From positions 152,479 to 216,478 of the forward strand of contig SCRN01000013.1 of assembly GCA_004322045.1 (NCBI GenBank): a stretch of 64,000 bases of DNA. Direction: 5' to 3'. Position 1 is the first letter of the stretch. The number at the start of each line of letters is the position of its first letter. A model generated the notes under the pieces. The model made no database searches, was not told the DNA's origin, and was given only the letters and a program-made list of their open reading frames with translations. The stretch is from Paraburkholderia sp. GTDB taxonomy: Bacteria > Pseudomonadota > Gammaproteobacteria > Burkholderiales > Burkholderiaceae. A program made the position numbers and the translations under genes. This document shows positions 36,972 through 45,026 of the stretch, piece after piece.

Positions 36972-37568
36972 CTATAGCTCGTCGAGAAGGGCGTGGAATC
37001 GATGGCGGTGGGCGCGAAGCCAGTCGATCAGATGGCGTATCGCGCTCAGAAATTCAAGTACATCGACCTCTACCGTGTATCTTTGAAGGCGTCTGTATGG
37101 GGTGGAATCGTTGTATTGAAGGTTGTAACCCAGATCGAACGACTCGCCTTGGATGTTGTGAACCAGTGCGCGTTGCGTTGTCGTGAAATGTGTGCCGGGC
37201 CAATTGGAAACGTCCGGTAGAGTCGACGGCAAATACCCAGTGATATACGTTGGCCGCGCGCCATAATGCTCCCGAATCGCAGCCAGCCCCTGCCGCGACA
37301 TGTTCCATTCTTCTCCCCGGAGGTAGTTTTCCAGGTCGGAGAGTATCCCGTAGAGATCGTTTAGCCTCAGGGCTAGTGGGCGCGCCAGGACCTGTCTAGC
37401 CTGCGAGAGCGATTGAATTTGCCCCGTGTTGGTTACATAGGGGGCGAGTCTCCTCTGCAACTGATCGATGCCGGCGTAACGATATTGCCTGCATACGGTC
37501 ATGATCTGCGTGGCTTCCCGGACCGTCAAGAAGCTGAATATATAGTTCACGAGTTCTTGCGGTAACAT
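36972..37568 (-). CDS. F-box domain protein, putative host-directed effector
   Basis: The first ~36 of 198 residues match the F-box consensus: LPQELVNYIFSFL, then TVREATQIMTVCRQY, i.e. L-P-x-E-L-x-x-x-I-F-S-F-L followed by the V-C-R helix. F-boxes recruit targets to eukaryotic SCF ubiquitin ligases through Skp1; in bacteria they occur in effectors delivered into host cells (VirF, GALA proteins, Legionella effectors). The remaining ~160 aa are helical and of unknown fold and would bind the target. There is no signal peptide. A GGGGG tract precedes the start. The gene is isolated, AT-richer than its neighbours and convergent with apbE, which suggests acquisition. No secretion system of type III or IV is in the window. 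Confidence 0.7.
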   Translation of the reverse strand: MLPQELVNYIFSFLTVREATQIMTVCRQYRYAGIDQLQRRLAPYVTNTGQIQSLSQARQVLARPLALRLNDLYGILSDLENYLRGEEWNMSRQGLAAIREHYGARPTYITGYLPSTLPDVSNWPGTHFTTTQRALVHNIQGESFDLGYNLQYNDSTPYRRLQRYTVEVDVLEFLSAIRHLIDWLRAHRHRFHALLDEL

Positions 37569-37985
37569 GGCGCCCCCTTTTTTAGTTTATGCTGTGCACT
37601 CGACGCAGTTGCTACGAGCCATCATTACCTGATTACTTAAACATAGCGTAGCTCGGCAAAAATCTATCATTTAACTCTCGCAACCGGGTGGATAATACCG
37701 CAGCCGAGAAGTTGTGTATACGTCGCAGCGATCGACACAGGAAATTCATATTTGTAATATTTCATCGGTCGTTAATCGAGCCGATCCGATGGGCTGAAAT
37801 TTCGTGGCGTATCGTTATATGCAACGTGGGTTGTTGCGCGACGGTAAGTCCGCATGCCATTGGTTGCATGATGCTTTCTCTCCGCGCTGCGGAGGGATTC
37901 AGCTGTTTGGGCGTCGAAAGACCTTTTCAGCGGGCGCTCGTCTTGGGCGAATCCACGCGCCGCCGCTGGCGGTGCTTTGCCGCGC
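37569..37985. other. AT-rich intergenic stretch
   Basis: About 415 bases between the F-box gene and a palindromic operator. The half nearest the F-box gene is AT-rich and likely holds its promoter; I found no CGAA-N16-CGAA pair, the minus-strand image of an hrpII box. No gene is supported. Confidence 0.45.
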
Positions 37986-38010
37986 GCCAATTACATGAGA
38001 TGTAATTGGC
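37986..38010. promoter_or_regulatory. Perfect palindromic operator
   Basis: GCCAATTACAT at 37986-37996 and its exact reverse complement at 38000-38010 flank the 3-base centre GAG. Eleven-base perfect arms with a short centre are typical of a dimeric repressor site. It lies 73 bases upstream of the AhpD-like gene, whose operon ends with an XRE-type regulator that is the obvious candidate to bind here. Confidence 0.65.
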
Positions 38011-38083
38011 ACAAGGAACGACCGCTTCTACTCTTCGGCTGTCGCGCCTCCACTCCGGATGCGCTCACCGCCAAGGAGATACC

Positions 38084-38641
38084 ATGTGCAGCTATCCCAC
38101 ATACACGATTGAGTCCGCTCCCGCACAATCAAAGCCAGTGCTCGAGCAACTGCAACAAGCGCTTGGTTTGATCCCAAACATCGCGGCCAAGATGGCTGGA
38201 TCGCCGGTGCTGATCCACGGTTTCATCGGTCTGTTCGAGCGTGTGCACGCGAGCAGCCTCACCGAGCCGCAGATTCAGACGGTATTGCTGACCAACGCCG
38301 TCGTGAACGCCAGCGAATGGCCAGTCGCGTTTCACACGGCGCTGGCGTTGAAGCAGGGCGTGCATCGCGTCGATGTCGACGCGATCCGGCGCGGCGTCTT
38401 GCCTGACGACGCCGGACTGGCTGCGATGTCAGCATTGGCGCGCACGCTGATCGAAAAGCGCGGCCGCCTGGCCGAGTCGGACCAGAGACGCTTCCTGGAA
38501 GCGGGGTTCGACGTTGAGCAGATACTGGAGGTCATTGCGGTGGTTGCCGCATCGACGATCACGAACTACACCGCCAGCGTAAGCCAGCCGCCACTTGAAA
38601 CGCAGTTCGAGGAGTTCGCATGGCACGCGCCCGCACCCTGA
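38084..38641 (+). CDS. Carboxymuconolactone decarboxylase (AhpD-like) family protein
   Basis: This 185-aa helical protein has the AhpD-like layout (ALGLIPNIAAKMAGSP, then LFERVHASSLTEPQIQTVLLT, then a long amphipathic helix region). The family redox motif Cys-x-x-Cys or E-[YW]-C-x-x-x-H is degraded: the site reads SEWPVAFH, keeping Glu and His but no Cys. Peroxide-linked thiol chemistry is therefore unlikely. The start at 38084 is preceded by AAGGAG; an upstream frame from 38006 runs across the palindrome. It lies 37 bases before the XRE regulator and is probably in the same operon. Confidence 0.82.
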   Translation: MCSYPTYTIESAPAQSKPVLEQLQQALGLIPNIAAKMAGSPVLIHGFIGLFERVHASSLTEPQIQTVLLTNAVVNASEWPVAFHTALALKQGVHRVDVDAIRRGVLPDDAGLAAMSALARTLIEKRGRLAESDQRRFLEAGFDVEQILEVIAVVAASTITNYTASVSQPPLETQFEEFAWHAPAP

Positions 38642-38678
38642 GTCCTCTCCGTTCGTCCCCCAAGAATAGGGAAATTCG

Positions 38679-39533
38679 ATGAGTGTCTCCAATCCCGATC
38701 CGAAAGCGCTGCCGAGCGAGCTGGGTGACTTGCTGCGCTATTGGCGCGATGTGCGTGGCGTGAGTCAGCTCGATCTGTCGTTGGAGGCCGGCGTCTCGCA
38801 GCGCCAGATCAGCTTCATCGAAAGCGGGCGTAGCGTGCCGGGCCGGGACACGCTGCTGACGCTTGCGCAGACGCTCGACGTGCCACTGCGCGAGCGCAAT
38901 GCCCTGCTGCTCGCGGCTGGCTATGCGCCTGTATATTCGGTGGCGCCATGGAACGCACAGGAGATGCAGAGTGTCATCCGCGCGCTTGAACGGGTGGTTC
39001 GCCAGCATGAGCCGTTTCCGGCGATCGTGATGGATCGCCACTGGAACGTTCTGATGACGAACGACGCAGCGCCGAACTTCTTCAACTGCTTTATCGACAT
39101 GGCCTCGCGCGAAGGTCCACGCAACATGCTGCATCTGATCTTCGATCCGCGGGGAATGCGTCCATTCGTGGCCGATTGGGACGCTGTCTCTCGAAGCCTA
39201 CTGCAACGCGTATATCGCGAATCAGTGGGTCACGTTATCGACGCCGGTACCGGGCGCCTTCTCGACGAACTGCTGGCCTATCCTGATCCGCCGCGCAACT
39301 GGAAGACGCATCATGGGTCGGCTGCGACGCCCACCATGCCCGTCATTCCGATAGGTTTTGTCAGCGAAGGCGTCGTGCTTCGCTACTTCTCGATGGTCAC
39401 GACCCTCGGTGCGCCACAGAACGTTGCCGCACAGGAATTGCGCCTGGAATGCATGTTCCCCGTCGACGACGAAACCGAAGCACGCCACCGGCAGTTGCTC
39501 GCCGCACATCTGAAAACAACACCGAACCGCTAA
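38679..39533 (+). CDS. XRE family transcriptional regulator with MmyB-like sensor domain
   Basis: This 284-aa protein has an N-terminal Cro/CI helix-turn-helix (LGDLLRYWRDVRGVSQLDLS, VSQRQISFIESGRS) and a C-terminal MmyB-like/MLTR ligand-binding domain with the typical FPAIVMDRHWNVLMTN strand and NFFNCFID. Members control nearby redox or hydrolase genes in response to small molecules. It follows the AhpD-like gene; the palindrome upstream of that gene is its likely operator. Confidence 0.92.
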   Translation: MSVSNPDPKALPSELGDLLRYWRDVRGVSQLDLSLEAGVSQRQISFIESGRSVPGRDTLLTLAQTLDVPLRERNALLLAAGYAPVYSVAPWNAQEMQSVIRALERVVRQHEPFPAIVMDRHWNVLMTNDAAPNFFNCFIDMASREGPRNMLHLIFDPRGMRPFVADWDAVSRSLLQRVYRESVGHVIDAGTGRLLDELLAYPDPPRNWKTHHGSAATPTMPVIPIGFVSEGVVLRYFSMVTTLGAPQNVAAQELRLECMFPVDDETEARHRQLLAAHLKTTPNR

Positions 39534-39871
39534 CCGATGGCCCCGTGTGGCGCTAGTTGGCCGGCCTCCGTCAAGTCGGGCCGTCCCAGAGATCGGCGCT
39601 CGTGCGCGCGTCGGATGAACCCTTGGAGCCGACCTTCGACCGGCCCGGGATCGCGCTGGGCATTCATCTCGTGCAAAAGGCATAGCCCGACCCATATCGG
39701 CCCTCGGGCGGCTATTTGTGAGCGCATCTACCACGCTCGATTGCGGTCGCTCGTGGAAAGACCTCTTGAAGGGTGATCCGAAGCATCTGCTCCCGGACCC
39801 GGTATCGCCGCATGCCAACTTGATGGGCCTCGCCAAGGGGCAGTGCGTCAATGCTCAAGCCGACGCAACGG
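39534..39871. other. Intergenic stretch without a supportable gene
   Basis: About 340 bases between the XRE regulator and the end of the convergent MerR gene. Short frames exist on both strands (for example minus 39530-39727), but none resembles a family; they could be decayed coding sequence. Confidence 0.4.
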
Positions 39872-40240
39872 CTAGAGCGGCAATGTCTCGTTGGTGTCGA
39901 CCGCATTGAGTAGTCTCGCGACGACTTCTCGCGTTTCACTTAGTTCGCGCAGCCGAGTGTCGAGCTTTTCGACTTCGCCGCGCAGCAACGCGCGCGCTTG
40001 AACGCATGGATGAAACACAGGTTTTTCGCCGAGTACGCACGGCAGCAACAGCCGGATGCTGCTGATCTTCAGTCCTGCCGCGCTGAGCGTGCGAATGCGC
40101 TGTGCTGCGTCTACTTCGTCGGAGCCATAATCGCGGTAGCCCGAATCGGTCCTCTTCGGACTTAGTAGACCTTCGTGTTCGTAATACCGCAGCATCCGCT
40201 CACTGACGCCGGTGCGGCGAGCCAGCTCTCCGATACGCAT
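39872..40240 (-). CDS. MerR family transcriptional regulator
   Basis: This 122-aa regulator has the MerR winged helix MRIGELARRTGVSERMLRYY, then EGLLSPKRTDSGYRDY, a DNA-binding second wing and a coiled-coil dimer helix (residues ~85-115). Cys residues 68 and 79, in LLPCVLGEKPVFHPC, might bind a ligand or metal, but there is no family metal loop at the C terminus. It is divergent from an alpha/beta hydrolase gene across a spacer that holds an inverted repeat, so it probably controls that gene and itself. Confidence 0.92.
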   Translation of the reverse strand: MRIGELARRTGVSERMLRYYEHEGLLSPKRTDSGYRDYGSDEVDAAQRIRTLSAAGLKISSIRLLLPCVLGEKPVFHPCVQARALLRGEVEKLDTRLRELSETREVVARLLNAVDTNETLPL

Positions 40241-40267
40241 GACATCTCCCGAACGATACGCTTGACC

Positions 40268-40283
40268 TTGACAGCGATGTCAA
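40268..40283. promoter_or_regulatory. MerR-type operator candidate
   Basis: TTGACA and TGTCAA form a perfect 6-base inverted repeat around a GCGA centre, in the 101-base divergent spacer between merR-type gene and hydrolase. TTGACA is also a consensus -35 hexamer, as expected where MerR proteins bind over the promoter spacer. Confidence 0.55.
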
Positions 40284-40341
40284 AGTTTAACCTCTTTCGA
40301 CCGGCCGGATTGTCCGCCGCTCCATTCGTCAGGGAACCCTA

Positions 40342-41262
40342 ATGACACCATCGAGTGACACGTTTGACGGAACATTTCCGTTTGCGCCGCGCTTCAGCGA
40401 TGTTGGCGGCTTTCGCATGCATTACGTTGATGAGGGACCCGCTGATGGCGAGGTTGTCCTGTGCATTCACGGGGAACCGACGTGGGGCTATCTGTTTCGT
40501 GATCTGATCGCTGCACTCGCGGGCAGCTACCGTGTGATCGCGCCCGACCACATGGGATTCGGCAAGAGCGAAACGCCGGAACATCGGACGTACTGGCTGC
40601 AGGATCATATCGACAACATTGAAAAATTCGTGCTTGCCCTGGACTTAAGCGATATCACTCTCGTCATGCACGACTTCGGCGGCCCCGTCGGCATGGGACT
40701 CGCCGCACGGCATCCCGGCCGCATTCGCCGAATCGTCAGCACGAACGGCCCGACGCCTTTCGGCCAAAGCACGTTATTCGACCGGCTGAACGCAAATGCC
40801 GCAGTCTCGCCTTGGTTCCAATGGATCCTCCGCGCTGATTCGCAAGGCCGTCTCGAATCCGTGCTGGAAGAACTCGGCTTCAATATCCTGAGTGCCTTGA
40901 AGCTCAACGGCTTCGAAAACCACGCGCGTATCAACGATACGTGGCTGCGTGCCTACGGCTCGCGATTCGCCGTGCCAACCGACAGTGCTGGCGCGATAGG
41001 GTGGGCGAAGGGCTTCGCGATCGGGGCACATCGTTTCGAAATGCCAGACGCGACGGCACTCGACACGATCCGTTCAAAACCAGCGCTCGCAATTTGGGGC
41101 GAGGCCGATCGCACGCTGGCAGCTGAACACTTTCTGCCGCTGTTCAGCGAGATCTTTCCCATGGCGCCGATTCACCGGCTCGCGGGAGTCGGCCATTACA
41201 GCTTCGAGGATGCACCGCGAGAGATCGCCGAGCTGATCGCCGCATTCTTGAAGGCCCACTAA
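40342..41262 (+). CDS. Alpha/beta hydrolase, haloalkane dehalogenase-like
   Basis: This 306-aa hydrolase has the oxyanion motif HGEPTWGYLFRD, a nucleophile elbow MHDFGGPVG with Asp rather than Ser, and the distal acid and base in WGEADRTL and GVGHYSFED. Asp at the elbow is the signature of haloalkane dehalogenases and related epoxide hydrolases, which form an ester intermediate. The halide-binding Trp next to the nucleophile is not present (Phe follows Asp), so true dehalogenase activity is uncertain. Likely controlled by the divergent MerR regulator. Confidence 0.88.
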   Translation: MTPSSDTFDGTFPFAPRFSDVGGFRMHYVDEGPADGEVVLCIHGEPTWGYLFRDLIAALAGSYRVIAPDHMGFGKSETPEHRTYWLQDHIDNIEKFVLALDLSDITLVMHDFGGPVGMGLAARHPGRIRRIVSTNGPTPFGQSTLFDRLNANAAVSPWFQWILRADSQGRLESVLEELGFNILSALKLNGFENHARINDTWLRAYGSRFAVPTDSAGAIGWAKGFAIGAHRFEMPDATALDTIRSKPALAIWGEADRTLAAEHFLPLFSEIFPMAPIHRLAGVGHYSFEDAPREIAELIAAFLKAH

Positions 41263-41469
41263 CTCGCGGTCAGCCGGTTCTCAAAACCGGCTTGCTGCGT
41301 CAGGGATCGTGCGCTTCTATTTTTCTCGGCAATCTGGCTGCGGATTGAGTGTCGCAAGGTCCATGGAGAACGGCCAATCGCTCGTGCTTTGTCAAAGTCC
41401 GTGTCTGGCCGAACTGGATCCGACGGCGACCGGCGCAATGCCACTTCCAGGCGGTCATTTGTGTAAATT

Positions 41470-41523
41470 AGTATACCCCCCTACGCTATACGATATATAC
41501 TCCCCCACGGTATATTGGGGGGG
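41470..41523. promoter_or_regulatory. RcnR/DmeR-type G-tract operators
   Basis: Three C- or G-tracts flanked by T/A-rich half-sites lie within 55 bases upstream of the metal regulator: C6 at 41475-41480 after TATA, C5 at 41501-41505 after TATACT, and G8 at 41516-41523 after TATT. They resemble the TACT-G6-N-AGTA sites of RcnR proteins. The last tract also serves as the ribosome binding site, so bound regulator would block translation start and promoter alike. Confidence 0.65.
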
Positions 41524-41525
41524 AT

Positions 41526-41798
41526 ATGAGTCACACGATTCGCGAGAAGCAAAAGCTGCTCAACCGGGTTCGACGCATCAAGGGGCAGGTTGAGGCCATC
41601 GAGCGCGCACTCGAGGAGGAGCGCGGGTGTACCGACGTGTTGCAACAAATCACAAGCTGCCGGGGCGCGATGAATGGGCTGTTGGCGGTGGTGCTCGAGG
41701 ACCACATCCGCTCGCACCTCGTCGATGCGGAGCCGGACGGCGAACATGGCAGCGGAACCGAGCAGCTGATCGAAGTGGTCCACAGCTACTTCAAGTAA
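41526..41798 (+). CDS. dmeR: RcnR/DmeR-type nickel/cobalt-responsive repressor
   Basis: This 90-aa all-helical repressor is of the CsoR/RcnR family. The metal fingerprint matches the Ni/Co type: His3, Cys35, His60 and His64 are all present, with LNRVRRIKGQVEAIERALEE in helix 1. It lies 9 bases before the CDF transporter gene, the classic dmeRF pairing in which the repressor is released by Co or Ni. G-tract operator sites lie directly upstream. The family is certain, the symbol is by analogy. Confidence 0.93.
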   Translation: MSHTIREKQKLLNRVRRIKGQVEAIERALEEERGCTDVLQQITSCRGAMNGLLAVVLEDHIRSHLVDAEPDGEHGSGTEQLIEVVHSYFK

Positions 41799-41807
41799 GA
41801 GGGGAAT

Positions 41808-43097
41808 ATGACTGATTTCGAGAACGCTGCATTTGGAGCGGGACACGACCACATCTTCCTGGGCGCGGCTCATGAGGAAAACGAGCGCAGGACCTGGATG
41901 GTGATCGCGCTGTGCAGCGCGATGATGGTGGTCGAGATCGTCGGCGGCAGCCTCTTTGGCTCCCTAGCACTCGTCGCCGATGGTCTGCACATGTCAACGC
42001 ACGCTGGGGCCATGCTCATTGCCGCGCTGGCATACACGTACGCTCGCAAGCATGCGACAGATTCCCGTTTCGTCTTCGGGACCGGCAAGCTGGGTGACCT
42101 CGCGGGCTTCACCAGCGCCATTGTGCTGGCGATGATTGCCATCCTGATTGGGTACGAGGCCGTGTCGCGCTTCTTCTCACCCGTGCCTATCCACTTCGGC
42201 CAAGCGATTCCCATCGCCGTTGTTGGTCTGCTGGTCAATCTCGCCAGCGTCTGGCTGCTGAGCGGCGACCACGACGGCCACAGCCACGGTCACGGTCACA
42301 GCCACGGTCATGGACACGGACATGACGATGAACATGCCCACGAGGAAGAGGTTCGGCGCGTCTTCGGTGCCGCCGGTGTGTTTGCGGTGTCCGTCTTTGA
42401 AGAGGGTGTACCGCCAGTATTCCGGATTGCTCCTGAAACCACGACTTCGAGGCTGACCCCGGACGACGTCTCAATCACGACGATCCGTCCCGACGGTTTG
42501 CGTCAAACCTTTGCATTTAAAGACTGTGGCGGTTACCTGGAATCGACGGACGCCATTCCCGAGCCGCATGCATTCAAGGCCGTTGTTCGCTTGCTGGATG
42601 GCGAGCATGAAATCGAATTCGAGGAGCACGAGCACGGCCACGACGATGCGCATGCGGCGGTGACGCGCGACCACAACATTCGTTCGGCGTACATCCACGT
42701 CATCGCGGACGCAGCGGTTTCCGTGCTGGCTATCATTGGCCTCCTGCTGGCCCGTGCGTTTGGCTGGCTCTGGATGGACCCGCTTGCCGGCGTGATCGGC
42801 GCACTTGTGATCGCGAACTGGTCATGGGGCTTAATGCGCGATACGGGCGGTATTCTGCTCGACATGAACTCCGACCGCCGCATGGCCGACAATGTCCGGC
42901 ATGTGATTGAGGAAGGCGGTGACAAGGTGCTCGATCTTCACCTATGGCGCCTCGGTCCGGGGCACATCAGTGCTGTCGTATCAGTTGTCACCCAAGAAGC
43001 GCAGCGCAGCCCGAGCTTCTATCATGCAGCGCTGAAGCGATTCAAGGGACTGTCTCACGTGACGGTCGAAGTCAATTCCACACGTATCGCGGCCTGA
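41808..43097 (+). CDS. dmeF: CDF family cobalt/nickel efflux transporter DmeF
   Basis: This 429-aa cation diffusion facilitator has six membrane helices, metal-site residues in LVADGLHMSTHAG (TM2) and HVIADAAVS (TM5), and a very His-rich loop after TM4 (residues ~155-180, HGH repeats). It also has an unusual ~70-aa insert after the His-rich loop (FGAAGVFAVSVFEEGVPPVF onward), then a second His/Glu patch EFEEHEHGHDD, as in DmeF proteins. The C-terminal cytoplasmic domain ends with HVTVEVN. Exports Co, Ni or related ions; regulated by the adjacent repressor. Confidence 0.94.
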   Translation: MTDFENAAFGAGHDHIFLGAAHEENERRTWMVIALCSAMMVVEIVGGSLFGSLALVADGLHMSTHAGAMLIAALAYTYARKHATDSRFVFGTGKLGDLAGFTSAIVLAMIAILIGYEAVSRFFSPVPIHFGQAIPIAVVGLLVNLASVWLLSGDHDGHSHGHGHSHGHGHGHDDEHAHEEEVRRVFGAAGVFAVSVFEEGVPPVFRIAPETTTSRLTPDDVSITTIRPDGLRQTFAFKDCGGYLESTDAIPEPHAFKAVVRLLDGEHEIEFEEHEHGHDDAHAAVTRDHNIRSAYIHVIADAAVSVLAIIGLLLARAFGWLWMDPLAGVIGALVIANWSWGLMRDTGGILLDMNSDRRMADNVRHVIEEGGDKVLDLHLWRLGPGHISAVVSVVTQEAQRSPSFYHAALKRFKGLSHVTVEVNSTRIAA

Positions 43098-43100
43098 GCG

Positions 43101-43223
43101 ATGGCAGTCAAATCTCCGTGCATCGATGTGTGCGCCTTTGTTGGCAAGACCAGGCTCTGCATCGGTTGCTTTCGGGCTCGCGAAGAAATTCGGGGCTGGA
43201 AAAAGATGACCGCTCGTCTATAA
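43101..43223 (+). CDS. DUF1289 small cysteine protein
   Basis: This 40-aa open frame begins 3 bases after the dmeF stop. It reads SPCIDVCAFVGKTRLCIGCF then REEIRGWKKM, matching the DUF1289 pattern S-P-C-x-x-x-C ... C-x-G-C-x-R-x-x-x-E-I-x-x-W. Four cysteines probably bind a metal ion such as zinc or an Fe-S cluster. The gene is at the short end for the family, which often has 55-80 residues. Its position suggests co-transcription with dmeRF, though DUF1289 genes occur in many contexts. Confidence 0.85.
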   Translation: MAVKSPCIDVCAFVGKTRLCIGCFRAREEIRGWKKMTARL

Positions 43224-43376
43224 CCGATCCGCGGTTCCACGGGTTAGGACGACTGGTTCAGTGAGGCCACTGAAGATATCGTCGAGCGATTGCGCGGGCG
43301 GCTATCGAGTCGGCAACGGCTCATGTCGCCTCGGCAATCGGCCATTGGACTCAGCGAAATATCTGGAAACCGTTGT

Positions 43377-43976
43377 TCATCCGTCAAACTTGATCAAGTC
43401 CTTGAAGATCAGTTGTCCCCAGTTATTTCCGCGCGCGTGCACGAGCAGTCCACCGTCCGAAAGCCCGCCAAGTTTGATCGGTGCGAAACCGAGTTTTTCC
43501 GCGAGCGCACTAATCTCCGCTGCAGCGCCGTCATCGTCGCTGGCCAGGAACACGACTCTCCTGCCACCGTGTACGGCGGGGTTTTGATCGAGGACGGCAG
43601 CGACCAGATGGTTGAAGCCTTTCACCAGCCTGGCTCCGGTGAACACCTTCGCCACGAAAGCGGAGGACGGGAGACCGCCCAATTCCTCAATCGGAGCCCG
43701 AGTGTTCATCGCGTCGATGACGGTCTTCCCTTTCCAGTCGGGCAGCGCTTTTGCGACCTGCGGGTGCGACTCGAAACGGACCGCTAAAAAGATGATGTCC
43801 GCCTTGACGGCTTCCGCCAGGGTTTTGGGAATGATGGTGGGTCCGATTGCGGCTGCATCGGATGCAAAGCTTTCCGGGGCGCGCGTGGTTGCAACGGACA
43901 CCTCAATGCCGTTGCGGGCAAACGCCTTGGCAAGCGCGTGCCCGACCTTGCCGAAGCCGATGATTGCGTAGCTCAT
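43377..43976 (-). CDS. NADPH-dependent F420 reductase-like NAD(P)-binding protein
   Basis: This 199-aa protein is of the F420H2:NADP oxidoreductase-like / 'NAD(P)-binding' family. The N-terminal Rossmann motif is AIIGFGKVGHALAKAFA, followed by ADIIFLAVRFESHPQVAK and KTVIDAMN (the site contacting the nicotinamide), and GARLVKGFNHL. Betaproteobacteria do not usually use F420, so the natural substrate is probably another redox compound. SD AGGAGA precedes the start. It is upstream of an SDR remnant and an SDR gene on the same strand. Confidence 0.88.
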   Translation of the reverse strand: MSYAIIGFGKVGHALAKAFARNGIEVSVATTRAPESFASDAAAIGPTIIPKTLAEAVKADIIFLAVRFESHPQVAKALPDWKGKTVIDAMNTRAPIEELGGLPSSAFVAKVFTGARLVKGFNHLVAAVLDQNPAVHGGRRVVFLASDDDGAAAEISALAEKLGFAPIKLGGLSDGGLLVHARGNNWGQLIFKDLIKFDG

Positions 43977-44004
43977 AAGATTCTCCTTTGGTTTGTCGGC
44001 GCGG

Positions 44005-44175
44005 TCAGAGCTTGTAGCCGCCGCTCGCGTCGATCGTCTGTCCAGTCACCCAGTGCCCCTCATCGGAAGCCAGGAACGCCACGACGGCGGCAATTTCCGA
44101 AGGCTCGCCAAAGCGTCCCAGCGCGATTTCGGCCTCGGGTAATGACAGCCGTTTTGCCTTTAGTGACTGTGTCAT
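44005..44175 (-). pseudogene. Remnant of an SDR gene (internal deletion)
   Basis: This 56-codon frame with a good GGAG signal starts MTQSLKAKR, like the extreme N terminus of an SDR, and then jumps to the C-terminal end of one: [19 protein letters not shown] and [14 protein letters not shown]. The Rossmann loop and catalytic Ser-Tyr-Lys region, about 190 residues, are missing. The simplest reading is an in-frame internal deletion. It is not a functional oxidoreductase. Confidence 0.8.
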
Positions 44176-44188
44176 TTGATTTTTCTCC

Positions 44189-44923
44189 TCAGAGTTGTGC
44201 CAAGCCACCGTCAACGGCGACTTCGCTGGCGGTCATGAAGCTGCTGTCCGATGACGCGAGAAAGGCGGCCACCGCCCCGATCTCTGCGGGATCGGCCATG
44301 CGCTGGAGCGGCGTCATCGCCCCGTAGGCCTTCTGGCCCTCCTCGCCCAGCGCCACTTTGGCGAGTTCGGTCGCCGTCGCCCCGGGCGACAGCACGTTTA
44401 TCCGAATGCCGGTGCCCTTCAGATCCTCTGCCCAGGTCCGTGCGAGGTTGCGCACTGCGGCTTTGCTCGCGCTATAGGCAGTGAACCCCGGGGCACCCGT
44501 GGTGCCGGCGCTCGATCCGGTCAGGATGATCGAACCGCCCGAGCCCATCAGCGGCAACGCCTTTTGGACCGTGAAAATCGTGCCCTTCACATTGGTGTCG
44601 AAGGTTTCGTCAAGGTGCTCGGCGGTGATCTGGCCGAGCGGAAGCGGGCTTCCCGCCCCGGCGTTGGCGAAGACGATGTCGAGGGTTCCGCGCTCGGCCT
44701 TCACCGCCGCGTAGAGTCGGTCGAGGTCGGCCAGATCGGAGACCGAGCCCTTCACCGCGCGGGCATTAGGTCCGAGAGCGGTCAACGCGGCGTCGAGCGC
44801 CTCCTGCCGGCGGCCGAAGATGAAGACGAAAGCGCCTTCCTCGATGAAGCGCTTTGCCGCGGCGAGGCCGATGCCGGTAGCGCCGCCGGTGATGACCGCG
44901 GTCTTTCCAGTCAGCTTGGTCAT
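44189..44923 (-). CDS. SDR family oxidoreductase
   Basis: This 244-aa classical SDR has the cofactor loop [13 protein letters not shown], the catalytic Ser in LTGSSAG and YSASK (Tyr-x-x-x-Lys), then the [11 protein letters not shown] turn and C-terminal [10 protein letters not shown]. Start [14 protein letters not shown] at 44923 is chosen because GAAGGA precedes it; an upstream frame to 44986 has no homology. It is divergent from a LysR regulator and 13 bases before the SDR remnant. Substrate unknown. Confidence 0.94.
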   Translation of the reverse strand: MTKLTGKTAVITGGATGIGLAAAKRFIEEGAFVFIFGRRQEALDAALTALGPNARAVKGSVSDLADLDRLYAAVKAERGTLDIVFANAGAGSPLPLGQITAEHLDETFDTNVKGTIFTVQKALPLMGSGGSIILTGSSAGTTGAPGFTAYSASKAAVRNLARTWAEDLKGTGIRINVLSPGATATELAKVALGEEGQKAYGAMTPLQRMADPAEIGAVAAFLASSDSSFMTASEVAVDGGLAQL

Positions 44924-45026
44924 GTCATGGTTCCTTCGAAACAAAAGCGAGAAACTGATTGTGGGCCTCTTGATTAATGAATCCAATTGACTAAATATCT
45001 ATCAATGTCATCTACTTTCTAGATAT

